In this document: one piece after another, positions 5,276 through 14,543 of the stretch
How the letters are laid out: the number at the start of each line of letters is the position of its first letter
Position numbering within the stretch: the stretch's first letter is position 1
Virus record (IMG/VR): IMGVR_UViG_3300021404_000002
Coordinates: 1 to 44,963 of that record
Strand: one strand, 5' to 3'
DNA length: 44,963 nt
DNA from: a virus
Position numbers and translations under genes: made by a program
Notes under the pieces: generated by a model
What the model was told of the DNA's origin: nothing
The model's input: only the letters and a program-made list of their open reading frames with translations
Database searches by the model: none

Positions 5276-7366
5276 CTAAATAATCACGCGGCATTGCAGG
5301 ATAATGTATCCACCGTGTGCGTTTGAGTCTTGGTTGCCTGCGGTGGAGGTTTTAGCTAGCTCAGGAGACTGTTGTTCAAAGGTGTAGTCGTCCACGACCA
5401 CCAGGTTGGTGGTATTGTAGTTGAGATCTTGGAAAAGAACCAGGTTACCTGAGGAGGTAACAGCTTCTAGAGCAGTCAGCCGTTGGAAGGCGTAGCCATC
5501 CGTGCCGTGAAGAACACCGTTTCGGTCTGTCTCATGATCCATGCACAGCATGGGTATTTCAATAAGGGTCTGTCTGTTGACGCCGGGCAACGCCCGCAAC
5601 TGATAGCCGTTCAAAACCGGTGTGTAACTGTTGTTGTTGTTCGAACCACGATGCAGAACAAACTTGAACTGGAACCACTCTTGAGCGTTACCGATATCGG
5701 ATATGAAAAATGGTGTAGTAGAAGCAGACACTGAAGATCCGGTAACACCCGCAACAATACTAGTCAAAGCCATGTTGGGGTTTTGACCATAGATGTCTAT
5801 GCTACCATCTGTAATATTCTGATGTCTCATATAGACATATTTGAAGTGTTTCGGTTCTAGAGTGTTGTATCGGATCTTTGGTGTGTAAATATAACCACTC
5901 GCTACACGAGTGGTGACAGTCGGGCCACCAGTATAGTACAGGGAAGAACCAGCCGACCACATCACAGAGTTCTTGGTGCCTGTGACTATGACACTGTTTA
6001 CGGGACTGCCAGAGGCAGGGAAATATCCACCACCACCGACATCGTAGGGCATCAGATCGTTGGCGTATGGCTGACTGTTGGTTGAAGTAACCTGGGACAG
6101 GTCGATCTTTACCAGACCGTCTGTGGACGAAGCCTCTGAAGGATTAACCCAGCCCTGCTGCGGTATCAGGTTGTTTCCCTGGTTGCCGATCAGCATGAAG
6201 CGATCATATCCGCAGATGGCCTGAACCCCTGTTGAGGTGGGGTCTTGAACAACCAACGGACCATAGGTGAGGTTACCGTTGCTGTCTGTGGTCCCCACAC
6301 GGAAACCCTTGTTGGTACCGATGCCCACGAAAGAACCGATGTAGGCATACATCGAGAGGATGACCTCACCAAAGGGCATTTGACAGCAGACCACACCAGA
6401 GGTGAGGGTTGGCAACGCACCACCAGAATCTAGAACAAACTTGTGTACCTGGCTGACTTGGTTGGCATCATGTCCGCTGGTTATGATAGCTGATTGTGTT
6501 TCACTGATGTCTGTAAAAATATAGCTGCTGCTTTGGTGGGTGAACTTGGGTGTTGGCAGAGTAGGCGGGGAACCGCCCACCAGCTCATAGACGTTGTTGT
6601 CTAGGCCAGCCACAAGACGGCCCTTCACCCAGCCGAGAACATAGTTACCTGAGGTGGATGGAACATTCCACGCCAGAGTAGCTGCTGCGGAGCTGGCGAT
6701 AGCACCCTTGTAGATACCGGTCTTGTCCGCATAGTAGTAGTTGGTTCCGTCAGTGGTCAAAGTGTTGGCCAGGCCGGTAAGACCGCCTGGCATCGTGTAC
6801 ACTGTGGCAACAGCACCAGCTTCTGTGATGCACCTAAGAGTCTTCGCACCCACATCAAGCACTAGCGCACCATAGTGCGTAGAGAATGTAGGGTTGTACA
6901 CAGCAGCCAGCTTGATAGGGCCAGTAAGAATCAGTGAAGGAACCGGGACCGCCTGCGGCAACAGCGAAACCTGCCCTGGCGTAGACAGAGTGTCTACGCC
7001 CTCAGAATACGAATACCTGAGACTGAGTGTGTTGTCTTCGGAAGTGTCCAGGAACTGCGTTCCCGCACCCTGTATGAAGCTACTCTGGCTGCGAAGCCAC
7101 CAACCCCAGATGGACTGCTCACCCGGAACCTGCTGATTGTCGAACTGATCCTTGCGGATGGGAGAGAAACTACGCTGATAGATTTTGCGGAAGTAGGAGC
7201 CTCGAAGGGACTCACCACCGATGAACGGAATACCTGCGATAGCGTAGTCGTATGCGATATCGGTTCGCTGGAACTGTGTGGATAGGACACCAACCCCCGG
7301 CAGGAGACCGGCCGGGGAAGGCTGAAGAATGCCGTTGGTGTTGTTGAGCAGAGACGTCAAGCCCAT
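5276..7366 (-). CDS. Large virion/tail protein
   Basis: This 696-residue protein is rich in Gly, Ser, Thr, Asn and Tyr, with repeated WDxxG-like and beta-rich segments such as TTDGTNYYYADKTGIYKG and VLGWVKGRLVAGLDNNVYEL, which suggest a beta-propeller-like tail component. It lies directly downstream of the tail spike gene and upstream of the lysis cassette, the usual place of distal tail genes. AGGAGATCACG precedes the ATG. No family name can be given. A role as tail tube/needle or spike partner is inferred. Confidence 0.8.
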   Translation of the reverse strand: MGLTSLLNNTNGILQPSPAGLLPGVGVLSTQFQRTDIAYDYAIAGIPFIGGESLRGSYFRKIYQRSFSPIRKDQFDNQQVPGEQSIWGWWLRSQSSFIQGAGTQFLDTSEDNTLSLRYSYSEGVDTLSTPGQVSLLPQAVPVPSLILTGPIKLAAVYNPTFSTHYGALVLDVGAKTLRCITEAGAVATVYTMPGGLTGLANTLTTDGTNYYYADKTGIYKGAIASSAAATLAWNVPSTSGNYVLGWVKGRLVAGLDNNVYELVGGSPPTLPTPKFTHQSSSYIFTDISETQSAIITSGHDANQVSQVHKFVLDSGGALPTLTSGVVCCQMPFGEVILSMYAYIGSFVGIGTNKGFRVGTTDSNGNLTYGPLVVQDPTSTGVQAICGYDRFMLIGNQGNNLIPQQGWVNPSEASSTDGLVKIDLSQVTSTNSQPYANDLMPYDVGGGGYFPASGSPVNSVIVTGTKNSVMWSAGSSLYYTGGPTVTTRVASGYIYTPKIRYNTLEPKHFKYVYMRHQNITDGSIDIYGQNPNMALTSIVAGVTGSSVSASTTPFFISDIGNAQEWFQFKFVLHRGSNNNNSYTPVLNGYQLRALPGVNRQTLIEIPMLCMDHETDRNGVLHGTDGYAFQRLTALEAVTSSGNLVLFQDLNYNTTNLVVVDDYTFEQQSPELAKTSTAGNQDSNAHGGYIILQCRVII

Positions 7367-7375
7367 CGTGATCTC

Positions 7376-9103
7376 CTAGTCCAGGAACCAGGTCCAGGTA
7401 GGTGCCGTGCTGCTGTAGGTGAGCGTGATAGAAGCTCCAGAAGGCACCCGAATAGACTGGCCTTGCGAAGCTCCTGTGATGCCCGTAACAACACCATTGA
7501 CAGCAATAGCGGTGATTGTGGCACCGACCACGTAGACAGTGGCATCCGTTCCGAAGTGGTTTGTAACAGACCCTCCGCTGGCTGGAACAGCCGGTGGCGT
7601 GACAGAGCCCACTGGGTTGTATCCGGTGTTACCAAACACCTTTGCAGACGATCCAGCATTCAAGCTGATCACACCAGTAACACCAGCGATGGTATTGTTG
7701 GAGCTTATGATGTTGCTGGTGTACGGTCCACCTGCTTCAGCAATACAGTAGGTATAGTGCGCGGCACCATTGGTCAAGTCGAACTTGTTGCCAACAACTG
7801 TGTTGTTGTCAGAGCCCAGCCGGATACCCTCCACAGTGCCAACGCTAGACGGGTTGCCGAATTGGTTGCCGGTGATGATACAGTTGGGTCCAGTGGTTCT
7901 AATAGACTGATAGCGGGTCTGGTCAAATCGGTTGTCTTCAATGCGGGTGGGGCCAGAGTTTTCCACCTGTATAGCTGCTGAAGTATAGGTGCCGGAGCTT
8001 CCGATCACGTTACCTACGATGTTGGAATATCCAGCCACAAGACGAACTAGATAACCAACGTTGGTCTGCGGTGCGAAAGCAGGCTGCTGTGCAGCCGTAG
8101 TAGCGTTTGCCTGTAGAATATCGTTGAAGGCAATAAAGCCTTCCTCACAGAATACTGTCATGATTCCTGCGGAACCATTGACAATACGGTTGCCCTGCAC
8201 CTGGATACTGTACGAGAAGTTGGTGATATCACCATCTAGCATAATGCCGAAGTTGGGAACTGCCGTAATGTTGCAGTCCCGGATGAAGCTGTAACGAACA
8301 CCGTAGAAGTGAACACCGTTGCCTTGACCGGCTACAGTACCGGCCATGTTGGAACCGTCGATGGTGAGACTCTCAACACCCACGAAGTTTTGAACATATC
8401 CAGCAGTTCCGGCTGATGCCGGAATGGGCGTGCTGATAACATCGGCCTGGAACCCTGCTGCGGGCTTGATGGTGGTAGTACTTCTGCCGTCACCCTTCAA
8501 AACAACACCAGTCTGGATGGGCGTCAGCCCTGTACCACTGATGACATAGGTTCCCTTGGGGAAGTACACAACACCGCCAGCAGTGTTCGCCAGAGCAATA
8601 GCAGCGTTTATAGCCGTGGTGTCATCCGTGACACCATCACCTTGTGCACCGTGATACTTGACATTAAACCAGTCCGTAGTTCCCTCATTGTTGGTGAGGT
8701 TTTTGTTGGACACAGTTTGCGCATCTCTGGTTCCGACCACGCTAGAGCCAACACCGAGACCGTGTACAGAATGGCCACTGGCGTCATTACTGGTTGAGGC
8801 ATCAATGTGAGAACGGGCTTCACGGAAGTCTCGTCCAATGTCCACATGCGTCACTGTCTGGTTGATCGGCTGATTCTGCGCAGCGGTTCCATCAATGCCA
8901 CGGACGATAGTCCAGGTTGTGCCGGACACGTTGGTGCAGTCACATGCTTCCTGTAGCGAAGTACCGATACCGAAGGCGAATGTGAACGGCGTAGCAGGCC
9001 AGCTAGTGGAGGAGTTCACGGAGATGGCAGTTACGCCAGAACCCGCTGCTGCGGTGATAAAGGTCTGCGGAACATTTGTCCCGTACTGCTGTCCTGTAGG
9101 CAT
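7376..9103 (-). CDS. Tail spike, pectate-lyase-like beta-helix
   Basis: This is a 575-residue protein. Residues 1-130 form an N-terminal virion-attachment region with the tail-protein pattern NVSGTTWTIVRGIDGTAA and HVDIGRDFREARSHID. From about 145 a Pectate_lyase_3 type domain begins (KYHGAQGDGVTDDTTAIN, then GGVVYFPKGTYVISG and LKGDGRST), followed by a parallel beta-helix with repeated N-x-I/V-x-G-N rungs. The C-terminal 70 residues are a small beta-rich domain. Such spikes bind or cut host surface polysaccharide. Enzymatic activity is not provable from the motifs alone. Confidence 0.9.
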   Translation of the reverse strand: MPTGQQYGTNVPQTFITAAAGSGVTAISVNSSTSWPATPFTFAFGIGTSLQEACDCTNVSGTTWTIVRGIDGTAAQNQPINQTVTHVDIGRDFREARSHIDASTSNDASGHSVHGLGVGSSVVGTRDAQTVSNKNLTNNEGTTDWFNVKYHGAQGDGVTDDTTAINAAIALANTAGGVVYFPKGTYVISGTGLTPIQTGVVLKGDGRSTTTIKPAAGFQADVISTPIPASAGTAGYVQNFVGVESLTIDGSNMAGTVAGQGNGVHFYGVRYSFIRDCNITAVPNFGIMLDGDITNFSYSIQVQGNRIVNGSAGIMTVFCEEGFIAFNDILQANATTAAQQPAFAPQTNVGYLVRLVAGYSNIVGNVIGSSGTYTSAAIQVENSGPTRIEDNRFDQTRYQSIRTTGPNCIITGNQFGNPSSVGTVEGIRLGSDNNTVVGNKFDLTNGAAHYTYCIAEAGGPYTSNIISSNNTIAGVTGVISLNAGSSAKVFGNTGYNPVGSVTPPAVPASGGSVTNHFGTDATVYVVGATITAIAVNGVVTGITGASQGQSIRVPSGASITLTYSSTAPTWTWFLD

Positions 9104-9110
9104 TCTATTC

Positions 9111-10016
9111 CTAGAAGTCGTAGTGGGAAGGAATCTGGAACTTGTCCCGCTGCTTGGCAGCTTCCTGCTCTAGACGCTCGTTGTACAACTGGCCGAAGTA
9201 TTGTGACACCCTTGAGGCAGAACCTGGCTGAACATACTGTGCACGCTCGGAAGCCTCCACGGAAGAGATTGAAAGCCGAGGGCCTTCGAGCTGCGGAGAC
9301 AGCTTCATACACGCACCGAAAACAATCACATCATGCGACGTGGACGGCAGGCCAGTCACTGCGGCATAATCATCGGTAAGATTTACCAGCTCAGTCGGTT
9401 CCTTACGATAGGTGATTTTGATTTGTCTACCGGGAACGATGTCATCGGAGATGAACAGTGATTTGCCGGAGGCTCCCAGCTCACCTGTGGTGGTGTCCGC
9501 CTGACCTACGAACCGCCACGACCTTGCGAACGGCCAGACGTGCGACGGCCCGATGAGTTGGTACTGGACCGAGAGGATTTCCTCCGCATCGGCGGGGAGT
9601 CCGTATTCGTAGACAACAGAGATTTTGGGGATGTTCGTGGTGTTCGTGGCCCAGATTTTGGGGTAGACCCCCCGGATGGTATCATTGATTGCCTCTGTCA
9701 AACGGATAGTGGGCCAGATGGGGGAGTTCTCAACCTTCGCACCCAGAAGGTGCGAATTGGCTGTACTAGATGCATAACCACGGCCAAAGGGCGCAATAGT
9801 TATTGTGTTAGCATTCTGGTTCACAGACTGCACAAGCATCAGTTCCTGATTGTCCACCTCGATTGTTCCACGTGAAACCTGTGAAGCATCCGCCACCCCG
9901 ATGAGGGTGGCACTGTTTGTGATGTTCGCGGAGAGGGCAGTAAACTGCTGCTGGTTTTGTGAGAAGCCAGAAAGCTCCTGACGAACACGGTCAATCAGAT
10001 TCTGAAGGGTTGGCAT
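9111..10016 (-). CDS. Putative head-tail adaptor / connector protein
   Basis: This 301-residue protein starts MPTLQNLIDRVRQELSGFSQ, has a beta-rich segment (TIEVDNQELMLVQSVN...FGRGYASSTA), then LTEAINDTIRGVYPKIW and a helical C-terminus (YFGQLYNERLEQEAAKQRD). The N-terminal helix plus internal ring-type helical region resembles adaptor proteins placed between portal and tail in short-tailed phages. Position between capsid and spike genes agrees. Identity is inferred from architecture, not from a decisive motif. Confidence 0.6.
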   Translation of the reverse strand: MPTLQNLIDRVRQELSGFSQNQQQFTALSANITNSATLIGVADASQVSRGTIEVDNQELMLVQSVNQNANTITIAPFGRGYASSTANSHLLGAKVENSPIWPTIRLTEAINDTIRGVYPKIWATNTTNIPKISVVYEYGLPADAEEILSVQYQLIGPSHVWPFARSWRFVGQADTTTGELGASGKSLFISDDIVPGRQIKITYRKEPTELVNLTDDYAAVTGLPSTSHDVIVFGACMKLSPQLEGPRLSISSVEASERAQYVQPGSASRVSQYFGQLYNERLEQEAAKQRDKFQIPSHYDF

Positions 10017-10790
10017 TTAGGCTCCAGTGGACTTTACCGTAACGGTTCCACCTACCATATTGGTAGTGACGTCAGCGCGAAGGAAGCGCATAGCAGCGTG
10101 ATTGGCCCCAAGAGAGACCAGTGCAGTAGACTGCGCTGTGAAGGACATGACACCGTTAGTAATGGTTGGGGCTCCAGTGGATCCCTGAATAGCTGCCGAA
10201 GTCAATGGAACAAAGGTCACATTGTCTACAGAACCGAAGAAGGTAACAGCACCGGCTGTTGTGCCAGCACTTGTCACAACCTGAAACGTTGGTGTCTGGT
10301 GTGCGGAACCCTGATCGGTGACTGTGCCTGTCACAGTTGTGGTGGCTGCATTCAGGTTCGTGACAGAGTTAATGGAGCCACCAGCCACCGGAAGAGTGCC
10401 ACTAGTTGTGGTGACTGTCATAGGCGTCTGAGACGCCGTAACGAACACATTGATGGTTGGGTTGGTTCCACCAGTGGTTGCTGTGCAACGAGCACGCAGG
10501 TTGGTGAAGAAGACAGAACCAGAACTCAAGACCTCTGTGTCACCTGTAGTGCTATTTCCTGTAGCAATGGTAGTCCACGTGTTACCATCATAGGTTCCCT
10601 CCAACACAACTGTTGATGTAGCAGGTGCTCCAGTGATGACGCTGGTGTAGGCAGCGTAGTTGAAACCCACACCACAGTCCCAAACGGACTGTGGGCTATT
10701 TGCTGGGTTCAGAACACCAACAGCCAGGGGAACCACACCAGTGGTAAAAGTTACATTGCTCTGAACGGTTGTGCCTGTGTTACTCGCCAC
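10017..10790 (-). CDS. Beta-rich structural protein
   Basis: This is a 257-residue protein, very rich in Thr, Val, Gly and Ser and nearly free of charge, with a discoidin/jelly-roll-like pattern (VVLEGTYDGNTWTTIATG ... FFTNLRARCTATTGG). It may be a head decoration or tail-fibre protein. It starts with GTG and overlaps the upstream gene by 11 bases, so it is probably translationally coupled. No family is recognised. Confidence 0.7.
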   Translation of the reverse strand: MASNTGTTVQSNVTFTTGVVPLAVGVLNPANSPQSVWDCGVGFNYAAYTSVITGAPATSTVVLEGTYDGNTWTTIATGNSTTGDTEVLSSGSVFFTNLRARCTATTGGTNPTINVFVTASQTPMTVTTTSGTLPVAGGSINSVTNLNAATTTVTGTVTDQGSAHQTPTFQVVTSAGTTAGAVTFFGSVDNVTFVPLTSAAIQGSTGAPTITNGVMSFTAQSTALVSLGANHAAMRFLRADVTTNMVGGTVTVKSTGA

Positions 10791-11163
10791 GAGCGGTCTC
10801 CCTAATTAGTTGCATATCCTTAGACTGATCAACCATTTCAGTCACCTGCTTGATAGTCTCGTTGGAGACAGTATCGTAACCGCCCTTGCCATTCGGCGCC
10901 ACCTGGAAGTCTCGGCCGTAGGCCATACCGGTGTCCGAGGACATCTTTTCTGCAAACTTGAGTTTAGCCATTCCTGTACCATCAGGCTGGATACCTTGGG
11001 TTCGGAGATCACGATAGAGGCTAAGCTCCCGTTCATGAAGGTTGTCTCGGGTTTTATCAGCACCATAGGCACTTCGTGCGAAGCCAACCATTTGGCGCTT
11101 GGAACGAACACACTCTCCCCAAGTCTTGTGGTCTTGAGTGGGGCAGCCTGTGGAACAAGGCAT
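10780..11163 (-). CDS. Conserved-type virion-cluster protein with Cys N-terminus
   Basis: This 127-residue protein has an N-terminal MPCSTGCPTQDHKTWGECVR, where three cysteines and one histidine could bind zinc, and a basic, helical remainder. Its ATG overlaps the stop of the upstream gene (TAATG). No function is recognised; its place among small genes between the capsid and the tail genes suggests a minor virion or assembly protein. Confidence 0.7.
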   Translation of the reverse strand: MPCSTGCPTQDHKTWGECVRSKRQMVGFARSAYGADKTRDNLHERELSLYRDLRTQGIQPDGTGMAKLKFAEKMSSDTGMAYGRDFQVAPNGKGGYDTVSNETIKQVTEMVDQSKDMQLIRETARGE

Positions 11164-11561
11164 TAGTCAAAGGCTCCCTTGGTTTCATACGGAGCCCAAC
11201 CGTTGGGCGACTGGTCACCATCACCAGGAGTGGCATACTCGCACTTGACGCTGTAGATGGTGTTGTCCAAAACCTTGCGCTCGTCCAGGTTGGTCAGGTG
11301 CATGTCCCCACCGATGAAGCCGTCGTGATTAGACATGTAGTCTGCCTGGTGCGGTGCACGTTCAAAGTCTTTGCCAGGGTCACCACCACGGGTGGTGCCC
11401 ATCGGACGAGAAGTCTGGCCAGGGTTGTAGACAAAGTGCGTCTCCTTCCACGGCCCATCAATGGGCGTGTTGATTCTGCCCATGCCATCAGTGCCCGCAC
11501 TGTCGTCCGGGTGAATATCCGGGTTCATGCCAAAGCGTGCGGTACCCGCGCGTCCACTCAT
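11163..11561 (-). CDS. Hypothetical virion-cluster protein
   Basis: This is a 132-residue, Gly/Asp/Pro-rich protein (MSGRAGTARFGMNPDIHPDD...) with little predicted regular structure. It resembles in composition the 123-residue protein at 25302, including IDGPW and GxMGTTRGGD-like segments, but I cannot show homology. Start and stop overlap its neighbours by one to three bases. Function unknown. Confidence 0.65.
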   Translation of the reverse strand: MSGRAGTARFGMNPDIHPDDSAGTDGMGRINTPIDGPWKETHFVYNPGQTSRPMGTTRGGDPGKDFERAPHQADYMSNHDGFIGGDMHLTNLDERKVLDNTIYSVKCEYATPGDGDQSPNGWAPYETKGAFD

Positions 11562-11815
11562 TAGTAAATCCCCTGTCCGGTCGGTCCAGGACCCTGGAAC
11601 GGAATAGCCTTGCTACCGGCGTTCGGGATAGGCCCCATATTGGTCATGTCTTTGCCCGCCGCAGCTGGTTTCTTGCCCTTGGTCGGTGGACTGGTGGTCT
11701 TCTTAGCAGAGGCTGCCTTTTTGGCAGCAGGCTTTTTGACAGCCGGTACAGCCTTCTTGACCGAAGAGATTTTCTTGGCAGACTGTACGGCTTTCTTAGG
11801 CTTCGGAGGCGCCAT
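11561..11815 (-). CDS. Histone-like Lys/Ala/Pro-rich basic protein
   Basis: This 84-residue protein consists largely of Lys, Ala and Pro: MAPPKPKKAVQSAKKISSVK, then VKKPAAKKAASAKK and TKGKKPAAAGK. Such tails resemble the C-terminal domain of histone H1 and bacterial Lys/Ala-rich DNA-binding proteins. The last 25 residues are not basic (MTNMGPIPNAGSKAIPFQG...). It may bind packaged or injected DNA. It forms a pair with the basic protein upstream; their stop and start codons overlap (TAATG). Confidence 0.7.
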   Translation of the reverse strand: MAPPKPKKAVQSAKKISSVKKAVPAVKKPAAKKAASAKKTTSPPTKGKKPAAAGKDMTNMGPIPNAGSKAIPFQGPGPTGQGIY

Positions 11816-12003
11816 TACTTCCCCTTAGCAGCGTCGCTGCGGCCCTTGGCCGACAGCTTAGCCATCTTGGTAACCCCGTACTTTTTACGGCCCGCAGCGG
11901 CTGCAATAGCCGCTCCCTTGGCACCTCCACCGGCTGCCTTCTTGACAGCGGCGAAACGTCCACCCTGACCCAGGGGCGCATTCTTGTTAGGCTTGGTAGC
12001 CAT
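11815..12003 (-). CDS. Small basic Ala/Gly/Lys-rich protein
   Basis: This is a 62-residue protein beginning MATKPNKNAPLGQGGRFAAV, with KKAAGGGAKGAAIAAAAGRK and a basic C-terminus. A strong AGGAGAATCGA precedes the ATG. Its composition suggests nucleic-acid binding or a virion DNA-condensing role together with the next gene; this is inference. Confidence 0.65.
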   Translation of the reverse strand: MATKPNKNAPLGQGGRFAAVKKAAGGGAKGAAIAAAAGRKKYGVTKMAKLSAKGRSDAAKGK

Positions 12004-12012
12004 TCGATTCTC

Positions 12013-12978
12013 CTAAGAGGTTGCGAGGAAATCTCCCCCGACACCGGAGGCTATAATGCTTGCACGATCAGTTGCGCTGATCGGTTGGTTGTTGGTGAAC
12101 ACCTGCGTTGCAGCAGCTATCTGATCTGTGGACTGATATCGCACAGCGGTGAATACACCGCCGTTGTTCAACACGGTGAAGAACCGATTCAGCCTGTAGC
12201 GGAACATCATGCGGTTGTCCGCCATCGGACCCTCTTCAATATAGGGAGGGTTGTAGATTTGCGGCTGGTTGTCACTGACGGATACAGCCTCGATCATGAT
12301 TGACGCCGGAGACGTGAGACCCTGCAAACTAAAGGTCGGTCGATAACCTGCCGGACTACTCGGACGCTGGTACACATTGATGCTCAATGTGCTATTCGGG
12401 GTGGTCAACCCTCCACTGCTCACCTCAGATGACAAACCATCACTGTCTAGAATAGCGGCAGCAGCGCCACTGGCCGCTGCCACATGGAAAGCCAAGGCGG
12501 CTGGCTTCTTCAACTGCTCAGCAGGTACGTGGGTATTCGGAGGAAATATTGTTCCAGACACTAGATCCTGTGACGTCCCATAGATGTTGTGCTCTAGCAC
12601 AGCAGTAGAACTTGTACCATCCAAAACAATTGCGGTAGCCAGAGCGTCCGTGTTCGGAATATCTTTGTCACCGATACCTAGAGTCGGTGCCGGTATAAAG
12701 GTAAATGTTACAGAAGATCCACTGTCACTGGCGTTCCAGGTGTGGTACCAGCCGGACAGCGTTGCAGCATCTGGGGTCCTTAGACCTTCAAGTTTGAACC
12801 AAGGGTTTGGTGCTGCGGTGAATTCACTTGCCCAACCGGGTTGGTGTGTTACTATCTCATTGCCGGTAAGAAGAAAGACCAGCACCAAATCTCCAGGATT
12901 GGGCGACCCGCCTAGTGGTACGTTAATAGAGGTTGCCGCTGTTACGCTGGTCGTGTTGGAGAATTTGATGCTGGCCAT
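12013..12978 (-). CDS. Structural protein downstream of the capsid gene
   Basis: This 321-residue protein is beta-rich at the N-terminus (MASIKFSNTTSVTAATSINV...GDLVLVFLLTG, then VTFTFIPAPTLGIGDK) and has a different, more basic C-terminal part (MADNRMMFRYRLNRFFTVLN). The first domain resembles proteins of phage virions with a WYHTW-type carbohydrate-binding-like fold. AGGAAGCAA precedes the ATG. It could be a head fibre or decoration protein. Confidence 0.7.
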   Translation of the reverse strand: MASIKFSNTTSVTAATSINVPLGGSPNPGDLVLVFLLTGNEIVTHQPGWASEFTAAPNPWFKLEGLRTPDAATLSGWYHTWNASDSGSSVTFTFIPAPTLGIGDKDIPNTDALATAIVLDGTSSTAVLEHNIYGTSQDLVSGTIFPPNTHVPAEQLKKPAALAFHVAAASGAAAAILDSDGLSSEVSSGGLTTPNSTLSINVYQRPSSPAGYRPTFSLQGLTSPASIMIEAVSVSDNQPQIYNPPYIEEGPMADNRMMFRYRLNRFFTVLNNGGVFTAVRYQSTDQIAAATQVFTNNQPISATDRASIIASGVGGDFLATS

Positions 12979-12990
12979 TTGCTTCCTGTC

Positions 12991-13941
12991 CTAGGTGTTC
13001 TGGAGACTGGAGGTCGTACGAACCTGGTAGAGTGCAGCCTGCCTGTAGATGGACCACCCGGCAACACCGTACCAACCGATGGGGCGGGCCCTCATCAGCT
13101 TGTCAACCACGGGGCCAATCACCACGTGGAACTCCTCAGCACAAGCTTCAGCCAGTGCCTGCTGCCCTGCGAACAGGGTGTAGAAAACACGGGTAGCTGC
13201 GGAACCGGTGGTGTCCTGGAAGGCACGCGGGGTCTCCACGAAGAAGGCGCCCTCGTACTCACCAACCTCACCGGCCCACACGGAGCCAGGAGCCGAGTAT
13301 ACGTGCGGTGCACGCCAGCCAGCGATAGTGCCGGACTCGGAACGGAGGTCGTAGGAGACCTCCGGGTGGATAGCAGCCCAGTACAGCGAACCCTTCTTGG
13401 GAAGAGCCTTGCCGGTACGGAGCTTGGTGACTGCCGCCCGAATGTCACGGGACTGGATAACATCGGTACCGGTGATGGAGCCGTTGGCACCACCAGACAA
13501 AACCATAGCACCGCCCTGTTCGCGGATGACGTTGGTTCCGCCAACCAGAACAGAGAGAACAACAGAGTCGATCGAGTCAACCATGTTGAAGGCAACGATG
13601 TTGGCAATAGCCGGATCGATGTCGGAGAAGCTGAACAGGTTCAGCAGTCGGGTGCGAAGCACGGCATTGCCATACTCTGCGAGGGTAACCGAAATAGTGG
13701 TCGGGTTGCCGATGGCAACTGCGTCCGGATCAACGGTCTCGGTAAGGGTGCTGGTGGCCTGATTCAGGTCATTGTACAGACTGAAAACCACGGAAGAACC
13801 CGGCTTGTCCTGCTGTGCAGGACGCTTGTCAGCAATCTCACGGTGGAGCGGCTGAGCACGAAGCTGGAATTCAACAAGGCGGTCGTAGGCAGTCTGGACA
13901 AGGGCAGCCACAGCACTAGTGCTGGTATAACTGTTTGCCAT
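12991..13941 (-). CDS. Major capsid protein
   Basis: This 316-residue protein forms the head shell. The N-terminus has helical VAALVQTAYDRLVEFQLRAQ, then IADKRPAQQDKPGSSVVFSL and the capsid-type segment LTETVDPDAVAIGNPTTISV followed by LAEYGNAVLRTRLL, the pattern seen in HK97-fold proteins of the N4-gp56-like family. A helical P-domain-like segment (AVTKLRTGKALPK) and YWAAIHPEVSYDLRSE follow. It sits directly after the scaffold gene, as in most tailed phages. AGGACATGAA precedes the ATG. Confidence 0.9.
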   Translation of the reverse strand: MANSYTSTSAVAALVQTAYDRLVEFQLRAQPLHREIADKRPAQQDKPGSSVVFSLYNDLNQATSTLTETVDPDAVAIGNPTTISVTLAEYGNAVLRTRLLNLFSFSDIDPAIANIVAFNMVDSIDSVVLSVLVGGTNVIREQGGAMVLSGGANGSITGTDVIQSRDIRAAVTKLRTGKALPKKGSLYWAAIHPEVSYDLRSESGTIAGWRAPHVYSAPGSVWAGEVGEYEGAFFVETPRAFQDTTGSAATRVFYTLFAGQQALAEACAEEFHVVIGPVVDKLMRARPIGWYGVAGWSIYRQAALYQVRTTSSLQNT

Positions 13942-13950
13942 TTCATGTCC

Positions 13951-14436
13951 TTATGCGGATGCGAGGTTGACCCCCTGAGCCTGGAGAGCAGCCAAAAGTT
14001 CATCGGTTGCCTTCTGCGGATTCGCGGGGTCATACTGAATCTTGTTGATGATGGACTCAAAGTCCTGTTGGACAGAGGTGTCATACGCAGACATCGCCTG
14101 CATAATCTCATAACCCTTCTGTGCCTCTTCGGACAGGGTAGTATCACGTTCACCGGAATTCTGTGCAGGGCTGCGTCCAACACCAAACAGTTCCTTGTTT
14201 TCGTCCACCCACCTATCCACGGACTCATCGTCCGTACCCAGATCTGCGGGATAGAACTTGCTAACCCTAGAATCCAGGCCTCGACTGGCCAGAGCCTGAC
14301 TGACTACAGCACCACGGTTGGTCTGCTGGAAGGTTTCACGTTCCTGCTGAAGCTCCTTGATGAGCTTCGACTGCTCCTTGAACTTCTTTCGAAGTTCCTT
14401 GATGCCTTCAGTCTCTTCATTCTGCCACTCGGTCAT
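13951..14436 (-). CDS. Capsid scaffolding protein
   Basis: This is a 161-residue acidic, helical protein with a coiled coil (KELRKKFKEQSKLIKELQQE, about residues 11-35). The helical C-terminal part ends in QKATDELLAALQAQGVNLAS. Size, charge, coiled coil and position immediately before the major capsid gene are the usual marks of scaffolding proteins. The ATG at 14436 has AAGGA upstream; the frame stays open into the tRNA-Ala gene, but a start there is not credible. Confidence 0.82.
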   Translation of the reverse strand: MTEWQNEETEGIKELRKKFKEQSKLIKELQQERETFQQTNRGAVVSQALASRGLDSRVSKFYPADLGTDDESVDRWVDENKELFGVGRSPAQNSGERDTTLSEEAQKGYEIMQAMSAYDTSVQQDFESIINKIQYDPANPQKATDELLAALQAQGVNLASA

Positions 14437-14543
14437 ATTCCTTGCTTCTCCCTTATAGGCCGCGTCAGTCCGGGGTTGGCTGACGGATACCGGTTCTCCA
14501 GACTGTGATACGTACAGCAAGCGCTGGATTAGCTTGTGCAGTG

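Noticed and set aside
12979-14508. 509-codon open frame on the plus strand
   Set aside because: It lies antisense to the major capsid and scaffold genes, reads through the tRNA-Ala, and encodes low-quality sequence; it mirrors the codon bias of the minus strand.
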